The notes under the pieces were generated by a model. It saw nothing but the letters and a program-made list of their open reading frames with translations, was not told where the DNA came from and did not search any database. The translations under genes were made by a program, and so were the position numbers. Shown here piece after piece: positions 11,451-27,458 of a stretch of DNA of 64,000 bases (position 1 is its first letter; each line of letters starts with the position of its first letter). The DNA is from Hirudinaria manillensis (Eukaryota > Annelida > Clitellata > Hirudinida > Hirudinidae), in the NCBI GenBank assembly GCA_034509925.1, contig CM067528.1, forward strand, positions 12,211,001 to 12,275,000, written 5' to 3'.

Positions 11451-14401
11451 TCAAAATATTTTTCTATAAGCTCTCTTCCTTCTTGCTCTGTTGGCAACAG
11501 GCTTATTTTCATTATCTTCAATCTCCACATATCCTGGATTAATTTGACATCATCCATTACATTTCACAAAAAGTTAGTTAACAACATCGTAATATTATTT
11601 TACCAAAAAACCCAGCCCAAAAATCAATTTAACTAAATATGAAATTTTAAATAAACATTTTACAATCTGCCAATGTTGTAACTTGATTCAATATTCACAT
11701 TAATCATGAAAAATAATAATTTCATTTATGATAGATGGTACCTCGCTCTTTGCAAGCCTCAGTGTCTGGAAATCCTAAAGACCAATAATGTTCAGGGGTG
11801 GAGGTTGGTTCGAACTTTGACCTGTGCCTACAGCTTTTCATTCTCTCTTTTTTTTCCTCTTCAGTTAATCCAGCTGCATCGTACCACTACAGCAGTATAA
11901 CATATTAAACTATACAGAGTACCACTTTCAATATAACAAGCTTTGATTTAAAATCAAATGCTACCAGATATTTGTCCAAACAAACATTATTTCGATTCAT
12001 AAATAAAACATGTCTGTAATGTAAGTCCAACAATGGATAGATATTCTACCTTTTTACACTGTTCACAGGCAAAAGCATCCAATTTATATCTTTCATTTTT
12101 CTTTCGGACAACGTCAACGTATGCAAATTCCGGTCCTGAATTTTTTGAGGGAATCCTGTCACAAACAATATAGGAGGTATAAAAAGCATATTTTCTCCAT
12201 TTAACTGTAAAACATTGGCAATAAATTGAAGTAAGTGCTTTGGCTGGTATCATTGGCAATAAAAGTACAATTCCAAGCAACATTTATCCCAAAGTGACTT
12301 AAAGCTAAAAAAAAAAGTTGACAATGTGATTTCATATTTCCAGGTGATTTGGTTCCTAAATTTATAATGCCGTTAACTCGTTTGCACTGTTCCCTCGAAT
12401 TTTACTTGACTTGAAATGTTATTTTTAAATATTTCTAAAATAATCATTCGACTGAAAAATTTGCATCGCATTTCATCCAAACACCTGTTGAAACTGTCAT
12501 CCAATGCAGCAGGCTCCTTGAAGTTATCAAATGAAGTATTCTCTTTTTCTTCACCTTCTTTCGTTAATTCTTCATTCTCACCAGATGGAGACTCGATGCC
12601 ATTATCGCCTATGATGGTTGTGGGGGAAGTTAGATTTCTGTTCATGTTTGAAACTGTTGGAGATGATTGTTGAAGAGGTTTACAGGTAAATTGTCTGTTA
12701 ACAGGATTAAATGCAATCAGATCTTGAGATTCTGATTCAGAACTTAGAAAAGACGATGAAGCATTTAGTTGCTGATGGATTTCTACATCCGATGATGTTT
12801 CACGTGCTGAATGACGTTCTGTGATCCTCAAATTGGGATCCATTGTTTGGTCTGGATCCATGGTGCAGTACTGGGAAAGTCTAAGACCTATGAATAACAT
12901 ATAAAGCTAACATAAATTGAAGAATATATATACCAATAATGTCAGTGTTTATCACCAGAAGTCATATTATAAATTTAGATTATATTTATGAAACAGCACC
13001 TGGCATCATGGAAGCATTGTTAAGTGAAGATACTTCTTCCAAATCTTTCTGTTTGGCCAACATTTCCTTTTCTCTCATGATTGGACAATAGGTTTCGTCA
13101 GGATCGAAGGAATCTGAAAATTGAAGCTCATCTTCTGATGTTTGGTCAAATCGGTCGTTTAATGCCTTAGAATCTACGTCGATTGGCTTGGAATCTGAAG
13201 GTTTACGTCCAACATCGAGAGACTGTTGCTCTCTGCTGCCTTCGCATTCTCTCTTTATAATGTCTTTAGAGCCAACATTGTTTTTATGTTTTTGTGGAGT
13301 TTGAATGAAAAAAGAAAGTGCATCATCAATAGGACTGCTGTTGAGGTCAATACTTTGTTTGATCTTACATGATCCTATCAGTGAAGGTTGCTTCACAATG
13401 GACTTGTGATTTTTAAATGGCTTCTTATCAGGACTTGGAGAGATAAATTCCCTTAAGTTTTCTGCAACGCTCGTTGCAACTGACCTTTCGGTTCCCATTT
13501 TTTCTGCTGAATCTTTCCCTGATTGTTCTATTTTCGTTAAAGGATTTAAATCTTTCCTTCCAAGCTTTGTTTGTTTTTCTGCTGAAATCTTAGTTTTCAT
13601 TCTTTTCTTTTTAGGAGAATTTGAGCAAACTGTTTCATGCCTAAAAGTGGTGATATTCCTTGAAGTTTTTGATATGAACTTGTTAGGAGTTGATGTCTTA
13701 AAATCCTCGTAATCATTGGGCTCGGTATCAGGAACTACCAATGGTGGTCTGGTTAATTCCCTCCTTTTCCATGATGGAATAAATGGCTCAGGACTTTCTA
13801 GATCCCTCTCTGAATTGTGGTTGGGTAAAGTTTCAACTGATGACTTCTGGATTGAACTGCTTTGCATTTTATTAGTGGATGTAAGACACAATTTGTTTGT
13901 TTTAACAATGCAAACAGATTCTCCATCTGTTCTTTTAAGGTCATTGGCATTTGCTCCATCAACCCGAATCAATGTTTTATGAGATTTGTCTGACTTTACT
14001 GTAATCTCATTTCTGCTAATGGAAGACTTCTGAAAAAGACCTGGCTTGCAGTTTGATAACTTGGAAGGAGTGGTTATTGTACTTTGTTCAGCTTTATCTT
14101 TTGACAAAGGGGAGTCAAAGATGGAATTGGAATGAGTTGAAACATCAAACAACGATGGAGAACCTTTACACGTTTCGTTAGACTTGTTTTTTTGACATCT
14201 TTTCTTCCACTTTTTTGCCTCTAAAGCATGCAAAGTCACAGTGTAACAATTATGTGTTCATATAACATTATTACCATGAATTATATAAATTTCTACTACT
14301 CTACCTGCAGAAAGTTCTACATGGGCGGCAAACAATTCTTTTAAAAGCTGCTTTACTCGTTCTGTGATGCATTGTATGTTATCTTCACTAACACCCGTCA
14401 T
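11451..14401 (-). CDS. RBBP8: CtIP/RBBP8 (Sae2 family) DNA end-resection factor
   Basis: CtIP activates the MRE11 complex to resect DNA double-strand breaks. Six exons read in phase give 684 residues: 14401-14305, 14220-13000, 12887-12485, 12155-12050, 11886-11742, 11533-11451. The C-terminal domain is unmistakable: FAYVDVVRKKNERYKLDAFA then CEQCKK, a CRHR zinc-type motif, and TSTPEHYWSLGFPDTEACK. The TP in STPEHYW matches the CDK site (human Thr847) needed for resection. Vertebrate and plant proteins have CSRHR; this one has CRHR, one residue shorter. The long second exon is low-complexity, Ser/Lys-rich and poorly conserved, as usual. The N-terminal tetramerisation coiled coil is very short or unrecognisable (about 40 residues around ERVKQLLKELF). 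Start ATG at 14401 has no in-frame competitor. Confidence 0.9.
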
Positions 14402-14988
14402 TTTTTTTTATAGTGAGCTAAAACACTTTCGCTAAAGCAAAGTCCTCAATTTGAAAATAAACAATACCGATCGAGCTCTCCTTTTAATCATTTTGAATTT
14501 CAATATTAAAATGCAATGTTTTAAATAATTGAAAATGAGAAAATAATTTGGAAATTACTTGCAATGTTATAAATTTAATATAACCTTAATTGTTTGTCTT
14601 TTATAATTAGAATAATCTAACGTCACTCAAAGTATGTTATAATTAAAATTTTATAATACATACATGATCACATAATTCTTTCTTTTAAGAGTTTGGTCCT
14701 TCATCACTGATAGTGTGACGGAATATATAATTGCCTATTTTACTCAGACCATAACCTAACCCTGGCCTACTTCCTGATTCTGGAAATCCATGGCAAGTCG
14801 ATAAAATTTGAGCCAGCAAATATATGAGGCGTAAAAGTTTCGAACGTCAAGTTTCGATTACTAACTTTAACTTGCTTTATTTTAAATATTTAATTAACAA
14901 ATAAAGCGTAAAAATTCTGATGAATTCTCAGAGAACAATATTCTAATGGTTTCAAAATTATTGAAACGAAAAAACTCGGTTTTTGCTA
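14402..14988. other. Spacer between the RING gene 3' end and the CtIP start
   Basis: 587 bases with no coding signal. AATAAA on the minus strand at 14881-14876 is a likely polyadenylation signal for the RING gene. The rest would hold the CtIP promoter. Confidence 0.45.
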
Positions 14989-15909
14989 TCAAAAAGCAGC
15001 TTTCCCGCTGACAGGATCAACCTTGTAGCTGCGAATGTCATGAAACACGTCTGCTCTGCCGTGAGCCCTATTGTGACGTCTCAACAGTCTGTCAGTCATG
15101 GCTTCCGAAGCGACATTCACCAATCTCTTTGAGGGGATTTGCTGTACCACGTGACACAGAGGACACTTCAAATAACCTTTGAAATTCTCGTCGGTGGCAG
15201 GCTCTCCATTGATTTCATGGATGCACTCGTCGCAAAAGACGTGCCCGCACTTGACCAACATTCTGTGCCTGCCTCTGTGAGCTGTGTTGGCATTTTCGAA
15301 GTGTTTAGACATTTCCAATGAAGTGAAATAGATTGATGAATCTCACCTGCTCTGTGGCATTGATGACAAGTTGAAAACACGTCAGCTATTTGTTCTGCGT
15401 AATTGTTTCCTCCTTTGTATAAGTGGCTTCCGTGACAGGCAGGATGGGTCGATGAATGGTCTGAATGTCGATAGCACAGGATTATCGAAAAATATGTTTC
15501 TACTAAGGGTTAGGTTTAGTGTTATTATTATTGCATAGGGATATATATAGGATTAGGAGTATGAAAGGAGATAGGGTTAGGGTTGGGGTTAGGGATAGGT
15601 TTAGCGTTAGGGTTATTATTATTATTAGTAGTAGTATTTTTGCATAGGGATCTATTAATCTACTAACTACATTAACCTTAATCTGCTTATTTAATGGACA
15701 CTAGTGACAACTTTGACTTGAAAAGTTCTTAGTCTGAAAACCTCAATAATTAAATCAATTACAGAATTTCCATAATTAAAACCCGAAATTGGTCTAATAA
15801 TGTTCATCTCCAATGTATTCCTATCTCAGTCATTAAAATAAATGTGTCTATAAAATCAAACTGATGATAAGAATATGAAAGTCTGAAACAAATTCTTACT
15901 TGTTGCCAT
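14989..15909 (-). CDS. Small RING-HC protein (138 residues)
   Basis: Three exons in phase: 15909-15900 (ten bases, MAT plus one base), 15460-15347 and 15281-14989. The RING-HC ligands appear in order: CHQC, then CGHVFCDEC (C-x-H-x2-C-x2-C), then CPLC. The CHQC pair lies in exon 2 and the rest in exon 3, so the 65-base intron (15346-15282) must be removed to assemble the domain. A further Cys/His-rich piece (HPACHGSHLYKGG) precedes it. The tail is basic (RLLRRHNRAHGRAD). RING-HC domains usually recruit E2 enzymes, so ubiquitin ligase activity is likely, but I recognise no named orthologue. The first exon is the least certain part. Confidence 0.6.
15500..15625. repeat. Degenerate interstitial telomere-like repeat (TTAGGG-type)
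   Basis: Within the first intron of the RING gene the plus strand carries irregular GGGTTAGG, AGGGTTAGGGTTGGGGTTAGGG and TTTAGCGTTAGGGTT units. They are interrupted by TTATTATT and by two ATAGGGAT motifs. It is not a clean array. Confidence 0.6.
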
Positions 15910-17001
15910 TTCATAAATATTATTCATTAATTAAAAAAATGTTAACCAATACTTTGATATGCTTCGGTAATAAGTGCAAGTCGAATCAGCTTTTAGGATA
16001 AGAGTCGTTTACAGTCGTTGCCGTGAACACGAAATTATGCTGCGCAATTTTATGGAAATTTTCAATATTTCAGATTGTATTTTATTAGTCATAACTTTTA
16101 TCATAACATTTGGAGTAAATTATAGAATATATTTGTTGATAGTCAGCTGAAATTATATATCAACAAAGTAGTGACTGACCGAGTGAAACGAAAAGACATT
16201 TCCTTCATTATTAGGGAAACAAGAGCTTTCGCCTGATTACATCCAAATTGCTGGAGTATTGAAAATACAAAGTTCTGAAACCAATTTCTGAATTTCTTCG
16301 TATATTTTGAGGGCTTTCCAGAATTTCGCCAACAGATTATTAATGGCCAACGGTGGGATTCCGATGGTCACACATACCCCATGTTGGCAAACATAGTCGC
16401 TGCTGCTTATATTCATCGTGTATTTAGAATTAGTTTGGAATACTGTTGCATTGAAGTTCTAAAGGTATTTAGCAGTTGCATGCATTTGCCAGTCATATTA
16501 ATGTAGACTTCTTAATGCCACAAAAATATCCTGCTCGCGACCCCAGAGCCATGACCCTGTTTGTGACAAAAGCTAGCCCTGATGATAACCTCCCATGTTT
16601 AATAATATTTATTCTATATGGTGACACTTTAACATAAATAACAAGAAGTCAATTCTTTTCAACATTTCAGATCCTTTTAACCATGCTTTGACAATTTTAC
16701 AAAACTTTTGCCAAAACTAATAATTATACTTATAATAATTAAGAAACTAATTAATTAAACTAATAATTAAGAGCTTGCAAAAACTTAACAACCGTAATAA
16801 ATATCACTTGATAAATGAAAGAATGAAATATTTACTGTTAATATATTACGGAATGCTCGTTTTAATATCAAGGTGACATAAGATCTAATTATGTTAAAAT
16901 TATTGTAAATATTTCTAAAAATATTTTATAATTTTTTATAGGTTTTGTCATTGCCAAAGTCAGCTCGACTGTTGACAATGGCTTTGCAAACACTTTTGTA
17001 A
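15910..17001. other. Intergenic stretch, RING gene to glutaminyl cyclase
   Basis: 1.1 kb of AT-rich sequence between two minus-strand genes. No open frame or family resemblance found. It should contain the cyclase 3' untranslated region and the RING gene promoter. Confidence 0.5.
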
Positions 17002-19922
<2,921 letters not shown>

Positions 19923-20727
19923 TTGAGGCCGAAAGGTGTGCCCGGTCATCTAACATGCGTTTGTGCCGAGGCATAAAGCTTAAAAAACAAATGAAAATTG
20001 AAGTGTAAGTTGAAATTGATTACAAATAACATTCAATAAACTCTAATGACATTTCATTTACTAAAAAAAATCGTTGTGATTTTTGGTATTAATTTCTGCC
20101 TACTTTTTTGATAAGTATTACCCACAACGGGTGCAGGTTTCGCATTTTTGCCTTTCACTCTTTTGAAGTTTCGACATTTGCAAAGTCGGAACAAATTTAT
20201 TTCCTCAACATTTTATGTGTATTTTAGGTGGTTTGGGTTCTGACTTCTGTGTCGATGCGGTTCTTTGTCTAATATTCTAGCCACTCATACTGAATAACTG
20301 ACTTGTGCTAAAAATAAATCGAGTAATTTGGCGTAATTCACAAATTTAAAAAAAATGTAAAGCGTAAAAAACTAGATAATTTTGTCATTCTGATAATTTT
20401 TAAACTTTCTAAACGCGCATCAACGAAAGATATCGTTAATTAAACAGAAGTGAAACGAATGACACGGATTACGTAATATGCAGTTATACATTCAAGTTGG
20501 AACCAGGAGGTGATGAATCATATAAATAATATAAATAATGTAAAAGAGTGAGCGAATGTAAAATTGAAAAGACAATAATCATGATTTATCAGCAGTACTT
20601 AATCGAGCCCAATTGCAAAAGTATAAACATATGTTACATATATGTGTCACAAGATATGCGTCACCAAGGTATCGTAATGAGGCTTAAGTAAACCATTGTC
20701 ATTATCTTGTAACAAGATCATCAGTTG
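19923..20727. other. Intergenic stretch, cyclase to ARMC2
   Basis: 0.8 kb without coding signal between two minus-strand genes. It holds the ARMC2 3' end and the cyclase promoter. Confidence 0.5.
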
Positions 20728-21681
20728 TCATCTACATTTATCCAACTTTTCCAGAAGGTCATGTGCTGCAAGCACAAAATGCGACTTCCAAACTTCTGCG
20801 AAATAATTTTCCATTTCCAGATCATTCCCAGAAGTTGTTGGCGGTTCTTCTGAAAATAATTTATGATGATTATATTGAATAAAAAGTATTCAAGACCGAT
20901 TATCGGTAATTAAAATTGACTATAAAAATTTACACAATATGTTGAATGATTATCAGAGACATTAACCATATCATGGAAAGTTTCATCTCTAGATTTAGCT
21001 CATTATATTTTAATAACATCTGTTGAATTTTAAATAAATCTAAAAGAAATGTCTAAATCTCACTGTCCGACTGCAATAAATGCAATAAAAAAAAAATAAA
21101 GAGTATAATTTTGGGGGGAATTTCAGCAAAAAAGGAAAAGAAGCACAAATCACCGAGATAACGGCGCAATAAATCCTGCAGTCGAGCGACTTCCTCGGAC
21201 ACGAAAAGTGCTTCCACGGGGCATTCATCATGAACTCCTTCTTCCCCTTTGCCTCGATCCAACCTGCAGCTTCCTGCGTTGTTGTGGATGTCGTTCCGAG
21301 ATTCGGAAACACGCTCCTCCTTCTCTTCCTCCTCCTCGTCATCATCATCAAAACCGAGGCAGTAATTGCAGAGTATTTGACAGCCCATTCCAGCCAACTG
21401 CCAATCATTTCTTCCGAACACTTCCAAGATGCCAATTACTCTTGAAATGATTTGAACATAAATTAACAAAACACGTGAAATAATTTACTCGTTAATACGC
21501 CTGGTTGTTTACATTTTACAATAGTTTACATTTTACAATCATCGCATTCTGGGAAGTACGTAAAGTCATCCTTACACTAACGTTAAAACACTTGACTAAA
21601 TTGAAAGTTTTTTACATCTCGTTTAATAATAATGATTAACTACCAAACTATAATTAAATGCAGATGAAATACATTATTCAT

Positions 21682-21717
<36 letters not shown>

Positions 21718-24700
21718 TTATCGATTGAACCTTTGAACCCCAGAGTGATGGCTGAATGTTTTCCTGTTTTTGGCGTCAATCATAAAGTTGATGAGGGCGC
21801 CACAAGTCGAGAAGATGACCTCGTTGCACTCTGAGTCAAGCAGTTCAATCAAGAACCTGTCGACTGATAATGATAACTTAAGTTGATAACAGGGGCCGTT
21901 ATTAACTTAACGACATCATAACTAGATCTGCCATCGTTCACCAGTATTTATTATTTTTAAAAATGATATTAATTATGATGGAATTAATATATTCATGTTT
22001 TAATTATAAATGATGATTTTATTAATAAAATGTAATCATGTCATGATTGCGCAATGTTGCATCATAATCACTACGATACAATCATTGCAATACAATCATC
22101 AGCACCACACTCACTCACCCCCAAACTCTGCCAAGTTCCCCCTCACAACTTCATCCCTGGACAAGTTACCAAAGACCCGAATGATGTCCGACAGGCACCC
22201 ACTATTGCTTGTCACGAGGAACTTGTTGAGGCCTGCAATTATTATTTTATATTTATATTTATTTATAAAAACTCTAATTTATTTCAATTAAATTCTGAAT
22301 AACAAATTATTAAGTATTACTAGAAATTGTTTATCATAATTAATTTATTTATTTATTAGCAGCCAAACTGCCAATCAGAACCAACCTCGTATCAACCTGT
22401 CTTGATTCTTCACAAGACAGTTCTCAGGTGACATGTAAAAAGACAAATTATTGAGAAGTGACATCGTATTTGAGAGCAGTTCCTCGCATTCTCTCAACCT
22501 CTGATAATCTGGTAATCAACAAGACAAGCAATTAATATGATTATATGATGTTCCAAAAGTGATTTCATCTGCTAAGCTAATAACAAACTATGGCATAATT
22601 CATTTACATATTAATATCAAACTATGGCATAATTCATTTACATATTAATATCAAACTATGGCATAATTCATTTACATATTAATATCAAACTGGCATAATT
22701 CATTTACATATTAATATCAAACTATGGCATAATTCATTTACATATGTTAAGAATTAGGAATAACTTCATTAGAATTTCCAACCAAACTACATGTTAGTTA
22801 CACAAAAAAATTCTTTTGAAGAGCTTGTATTCCCACCAGAGCTAAACCATTATAATATTTCAGTTTTCATTTTAACATTTGATTAATAATTAATGTTAAT
22901 TTATTCTAATTTATACTAATTAATTAAATTAATAATTTTTTATTAAATAAATAAACAAAACCCCGTGTACCAACCGAGAGTGTTCAGAACCATCTCGAAG
23001 CAATTCTCGTCTTTGACCATTTTCATTCCAAACTCTTCGTTGAGCGTTAAATTTGCAACCAGTCTCAACATCTTCACCAAGATGTCCTCAACTTTGTTTA
23101 AACTCTCAAGCACTTTGTCATTGTTTTCTTTCTTGTTGTTGATGTTTTTGTTGTTGTTTTTGTCATTTTCCAATGCCTCAGCCCTCTGTCATTCAATACT
23201 GTAGTGTTAGGATCCATTGTGATTTTCATTTTTGTTGTCCTAACTAATAATTTATAATAATCAATCTGACAATATAAATTCCAGTAATATGTTATTATGA
23301 ACATCATGAGTCCTCTTAATTTACTTTCTAAATCAAATAATAATGATAATAATAAAAATAAATAATAATACTACTGATAATAATATTAAATTATATCGAT
23401 AAATCCTGTGACCTCTGAAGCCATTGAGAGGAAATGTTGGTAGATTTGAGTGATGATTGAAAGATGGCCATCAATCGACATGTAATGTGATCTCAACTCT
23501 TCCTGTTTTGCGGCCAGATTTCCAAGAGCAAAACTGATCCTCAAGACAATGTCCTAGAAGCAAATTAAAAGTCATTTGTAAATAATATAATATAATTTAT
23601 AATCTATCTATGTGTCTATGCAGTATTGATTTTTCTGATGAGAATTATTATTATTATTAATTAAGAAATAATAAGCAGAATAAAAGAAATGGCACAATAT
23701 TTAATAGAATATTATATATAATAATATTTAATAATAATAAAATTAATTATATTAATTATTATTATATAATTATATTTTTTATTATTAATTATTATTAATA
23801 TTATGATATAATTATATGTAATTTCTAGAATTGTTTAACTTCTTGCCTCGTTCTTGTAGAACTTCATCATAGTATTGTTGAGTGCTTCGATGTACTTGAA
23901 ATTGTTTGAAATTTCTGAGCAACAATCACCTTGCATCGTTAACTTGCTGTGAAGATGAATGGAATTGCATGCATTAATGCTATGCATTAATGTTGTCTTA
24001 CGTAATCACAATATTAGATAATATATTTATTTGCATATCATATTTTATTATATTATACTATATTATATCATATTATATTATATTATATTATATATTATAT
24101 TATATTATATTACATTATATTATATATTTGTTTGCATGTTATTTCATGAAACATTTAACAAAGATAAGTTACTTTACCTTAAAACTCTGACAACATTCAT
24201 TGTAACAGATTCATCGAAATCAGAAATATTAAGTGCCTCAAACAGACATTTAATGATTCCTGCATTTGATAGCATTTTTGAAGCATTTGATACGTCTAGG
24301 AGACTCCTTGTTATGGCTGTCGACTGAACGTTTAGAATTAATTTTAACTTTTGAGAGCTTCAAACATGATGTAAGAATATTACTAAAACCATTAATAGTT
24401 TATAATAATAGTTAATAGTTTTAAAATAACTAATAGTTTTAATTGTTAATAAACTGATAATTAAAAAAAACAAGAAGCAGAAGTTCAAGTTCAAATTGCC
24501 ATTTGGCTGTATGGTTTCTTACCAAAACAAGTAACTTTATGTGACCCAATTCAGGCTTCTCAAAATCTTTCTAAGATTTAAAATAAAACATTATTGAGTT
24601 ACTCTCTGCTTCACAAACAACAACATTCAATGAAGAAAGGACTTCGTTACCAGTTGTTTGGAGACTGAGAAAGAGGAGATTATGATTTCAACCAAGTCAT

Positions 24701-27458
24701 CAGAAACGAGTTGTTTGGCAGTCGTTGGGTTGAGGGAAAGATGTTTAATGATTGCAAGGAGGTTCAACGTTGATTGAACGGATTCTGTCGAATGGACGAG
24801 TTGAGAACCAACCAACCAAGATGTTGTGTTCAAGAGGATGTCTGTACACATATTTAATTTGACATACTGAGACCTTTAATTTTTTTAACTTAATTAATTT
24901 ATTTAATTTTGATTTTGGTGTTTATTATTATTATTATTATTATTTTTCCTTAATAATAATCAAATTACATCATAATTTAATCATCGCATCAGGTTTTCAA
25001 CTTTTTTTTTGAGTTTATTTCTAAAATAAACGAACCAATCACATCCTCTTCTGCAAATCTTTTGCCATTTGCTTTGTCGGAACTCATTTTCAACAAAAGT
25101 TTCGTAACATTCAATAAATTGCCTCCACTAACTTTTAGCTGAAAACATCAATAAAGAATAAATTATTAATTCAATTAATTAATTAATTGATTTATTAATT
25201 TATTTCGTAATAATAGTTAAGCAATTTTTAAAAATGGTTTTTCAATTTGCAATTTACAATCACATCGTACACGATGATGATGATAAACTCACTGCAAGCA
25301 TCATTTTGGAAACATTAAGAGTGAGTGCAGGGCAATCCAAATCAATGAGGCTGATGATGAATTTAAGGATCTTGCTTCTCTGCTTTGAATTCTTTCCAAG
25401 TAAATTCTTCCTTTCCAGTTCATCATAGAAATTCTTTAGTTTCACTTTCAGTGATTTTGCATCCTCAACTGAAATTAGGCAACTTTAAATTTGCATTTGT
25501 GTAAGCCAAGCATCGAGAAAAATAAATAATGGAACGGCTTTTATCATTAGTTATCATTCATTATCTTGGGGAACTTTGGAAATGAAATTATACACCTGGA
25601 TTATTTTTTAAAATGCTATCAATAATGATATTATATATTTTAATAATAATAATAATAAATTAAAACATTTATTTAATGCTTAATATTTTTCTTGGAACCA
25701 ACCTTTGGATGACAGCTTCAGATCTTCCAACATCATGGAAATGAAACTCTCATCACCATCATCATCATTATCATTATTATCATTATCATAATTGCCGTTA
25801 AATTTATTTCTGTCAATTCCAACCGTGACGGCCGATGCCATTTTACTTGCCATTTTGTCTTTTGTCTTTGAACTTCTGGAAACACCTCCAACTTCTTTAT
25901 TAAGATTTAACAGTACATCTTCATAAACATCTTCAGTACAATTAATCAATGCATTTGAAATCGGACGAGAGGCAGCCATCACCACACTGTCATCTTCATC
26001 ATCATCATCATCATCTCGATTTGAAGCATCAACTCGAGTGGATGCGGGAGAAGCTTGGGATGGATTTAATAATACTTGTGGTGTTGGAATGATGACATCA
26101 ATCTTTATTGTGTTTGTGGATGTTCTTTTCCTGCTAGAATCAAGGTGAATCTCTGACCTACTTTCATCTGCTTTTGATAATCTCTGATTGGTGGAAGCTT
26201 TGCGACCTGAATGTTTGGGTTGGAATCCTTGATGAGTGATGCTTTCATGGTGCTGTTTCGGCAGGATTTGCCTTGATTTCTTTGGAGGTGAGCTAATGCT
26301 ACATCAAAAAACAGCCTCATTTGTAATAATTAACTAGTAAAATAATTAACTGAAATATGGAAACAGTTTTGCTATGAGTTCTAAGATGAGAAGACATCAA
26401 AAAGGGTTGTTATGTCATAGCAGTTTGAAAATTTTTTTGTTATTTGACTGACTAATTGCATTGGAGTTGATGTAAACGTTTATTTTAAAATACAATTATC
26501 AAGAAACATTAAAAATTAATTTAGTGAAGATTTACCTTTCACATCTTTTTCCTTCTACAAGAAAATTTAGCTCAGTTTCAGTGTTTCCCTTTATTTCATC
26601 CAGAGAACAATCTCTTTTTAGTCTACCTATTTTAGTTTTAATATACATTTAATATACATAGTAGCCATAATTAGAAATTATGATATAATTTTAAAATCCA
26701 ACCTCCCTTGATGGCATTTCTTCCAGAAACTACTGCTGTTTTCAGGGAAGGGTTCTGGAAAGCTTCAACTGGATTTGATCTTTTTTCGTGTTTTATTTTG
26801 CATCCTTTGGCACCAGAGGAGGCAGATCTAATCTTCTACCAACAAATAAAAGTAACTTCTTAATTGCAATAACATATGTTTTGCATTTTGGAAAAAAGTA
26901 CTTAGCTTTTATTATAAAAGGTATCTGAGAATTACAAAAATAAACAAATAACACTTTTCAGTTTTAACATTTAGGAGTGATGTTTAATTTGGGCGAAGCA
27001 AACTTTAATGTAATTCAATCTGCATCCAGTTTAGCACGCATTTTATATTGGGTTTACACGAAAACTATTGCAGACATTGTGTAATGTTTATAAATAAAGG
27101 TAATAAATGTTACAAATCAAAATAATCGTACTCTGTCTGTAGGCAACGGGTCCAACTTTTTATACGAAGATGGTGGTCTCGATCCAAACTCAAATTCTAT
27201 TCCCGAAGTAGGAGTAAAACAGACATTCGAGGGTGGTTTTTTGGTCAAAATGTCACCGCTTTTGGCCCTCTTCCAATTACCACCATTTTCGTCGTCATCC
27301 AGCGGTGTCTCTGGACGTTTGGTACTGATAAACTTTAAGCCATCATAATTAACCAGTAATTTTGATTCCCTTATCACATCTGCGCAAGTTTTCCTTTGGA
27401 TGTTTAAAACCTCTGCGAAACTGCCTGAACGCTGTAATTTAGGCACTCGATTGTCCAT
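20728..27458 (-). CDS. ARMC2: ARMC2, armadillo-repeat protein of the cilium/sperm axoneme
   Basis: ARMC2 is needed for radial spoke and flagellum assembly. Seventeen exons in phase give 1013 residues: 27458-27132, 26835-26703, 26626-26536, 26298-25703, 25468-25293, 25138-25036, 24841-24651, 24570-24523, 24323-24178, 23946-23847, 23553-23413, 23185-22975, 22508-22386, 22232-22119, 21863-21731, 21440-21154, 20849-20728. The first ~330 residues are disordered but keep ARMC2-like pieces (FAEVLNIQRKTCADVI, FGSRPPSSYK). From about residue 390 the protein is helical ARM repeats, with RISFALGNLAAKQEE, DYQRLRECEELLSNTM and IIRVFGNLSRDEVVR matching the family. The intron after 23847 begins GC rather than GT. 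Exon 16 holds an acidic insert (DDDDEEEEEKEE). It is longer than human ARMC2 (about 867). Confidence 0.87.
22580..22746. repeat. Five tandem copies of a 34-bp unit
   Basis: Units of AATATCAAACTATGGCATAA plus TTCATTTACATATT, nearly identical; the fourth copy lacks two bases. They lie in the ARMC2 intron between the exons ending at 22508 and 22975. Confidence 0.92.
23845..23847 (-). other. ARMC2: Non-canonical GC donor splice site in ARMC2
   Basis: The exon ends AACGAG and the intron starts GCAAGAAG. The next exon begins after TTCTAG at 23554. Only this join keeps the frame (YKNE then DIVLRISFALGN). GC-AG introns are a known minor class; the flanking bases fit the GC consensus. Confidence 0.7.
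24045..24126. repeat. TATTA-type simple repeat in an ARMC2 intron
   Basis: A run of ATTATATTAT units about 80 bases long that produces spurious Tyr/Ile-rich open frames on the plus strand. Confidence 0.85.

Noticed and set aside
15500-15625. Telomere-like repeats as evidence of a chromosome end
   Set aside because: Too short and degenerate, and surrounded by ordinary genes; at most an interstitial trace.
21208-21450. Plus-strand open frames opposite ARMC2 exon 16
   Set aside because: Antisense shadows of a coding exon; no independent support.
22580-22746. Regular 34-bp repeats as a CRISPR array
   Set aside because: No unique spacers between units and the context is a eukaryotic intron; it is a plain tandem repeat.
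24031-24327. Tyr/Ile-rich plus-strand frame
   Set aside because: Caused by the TATTA repeat and antisense ARMC2 coding sequence.
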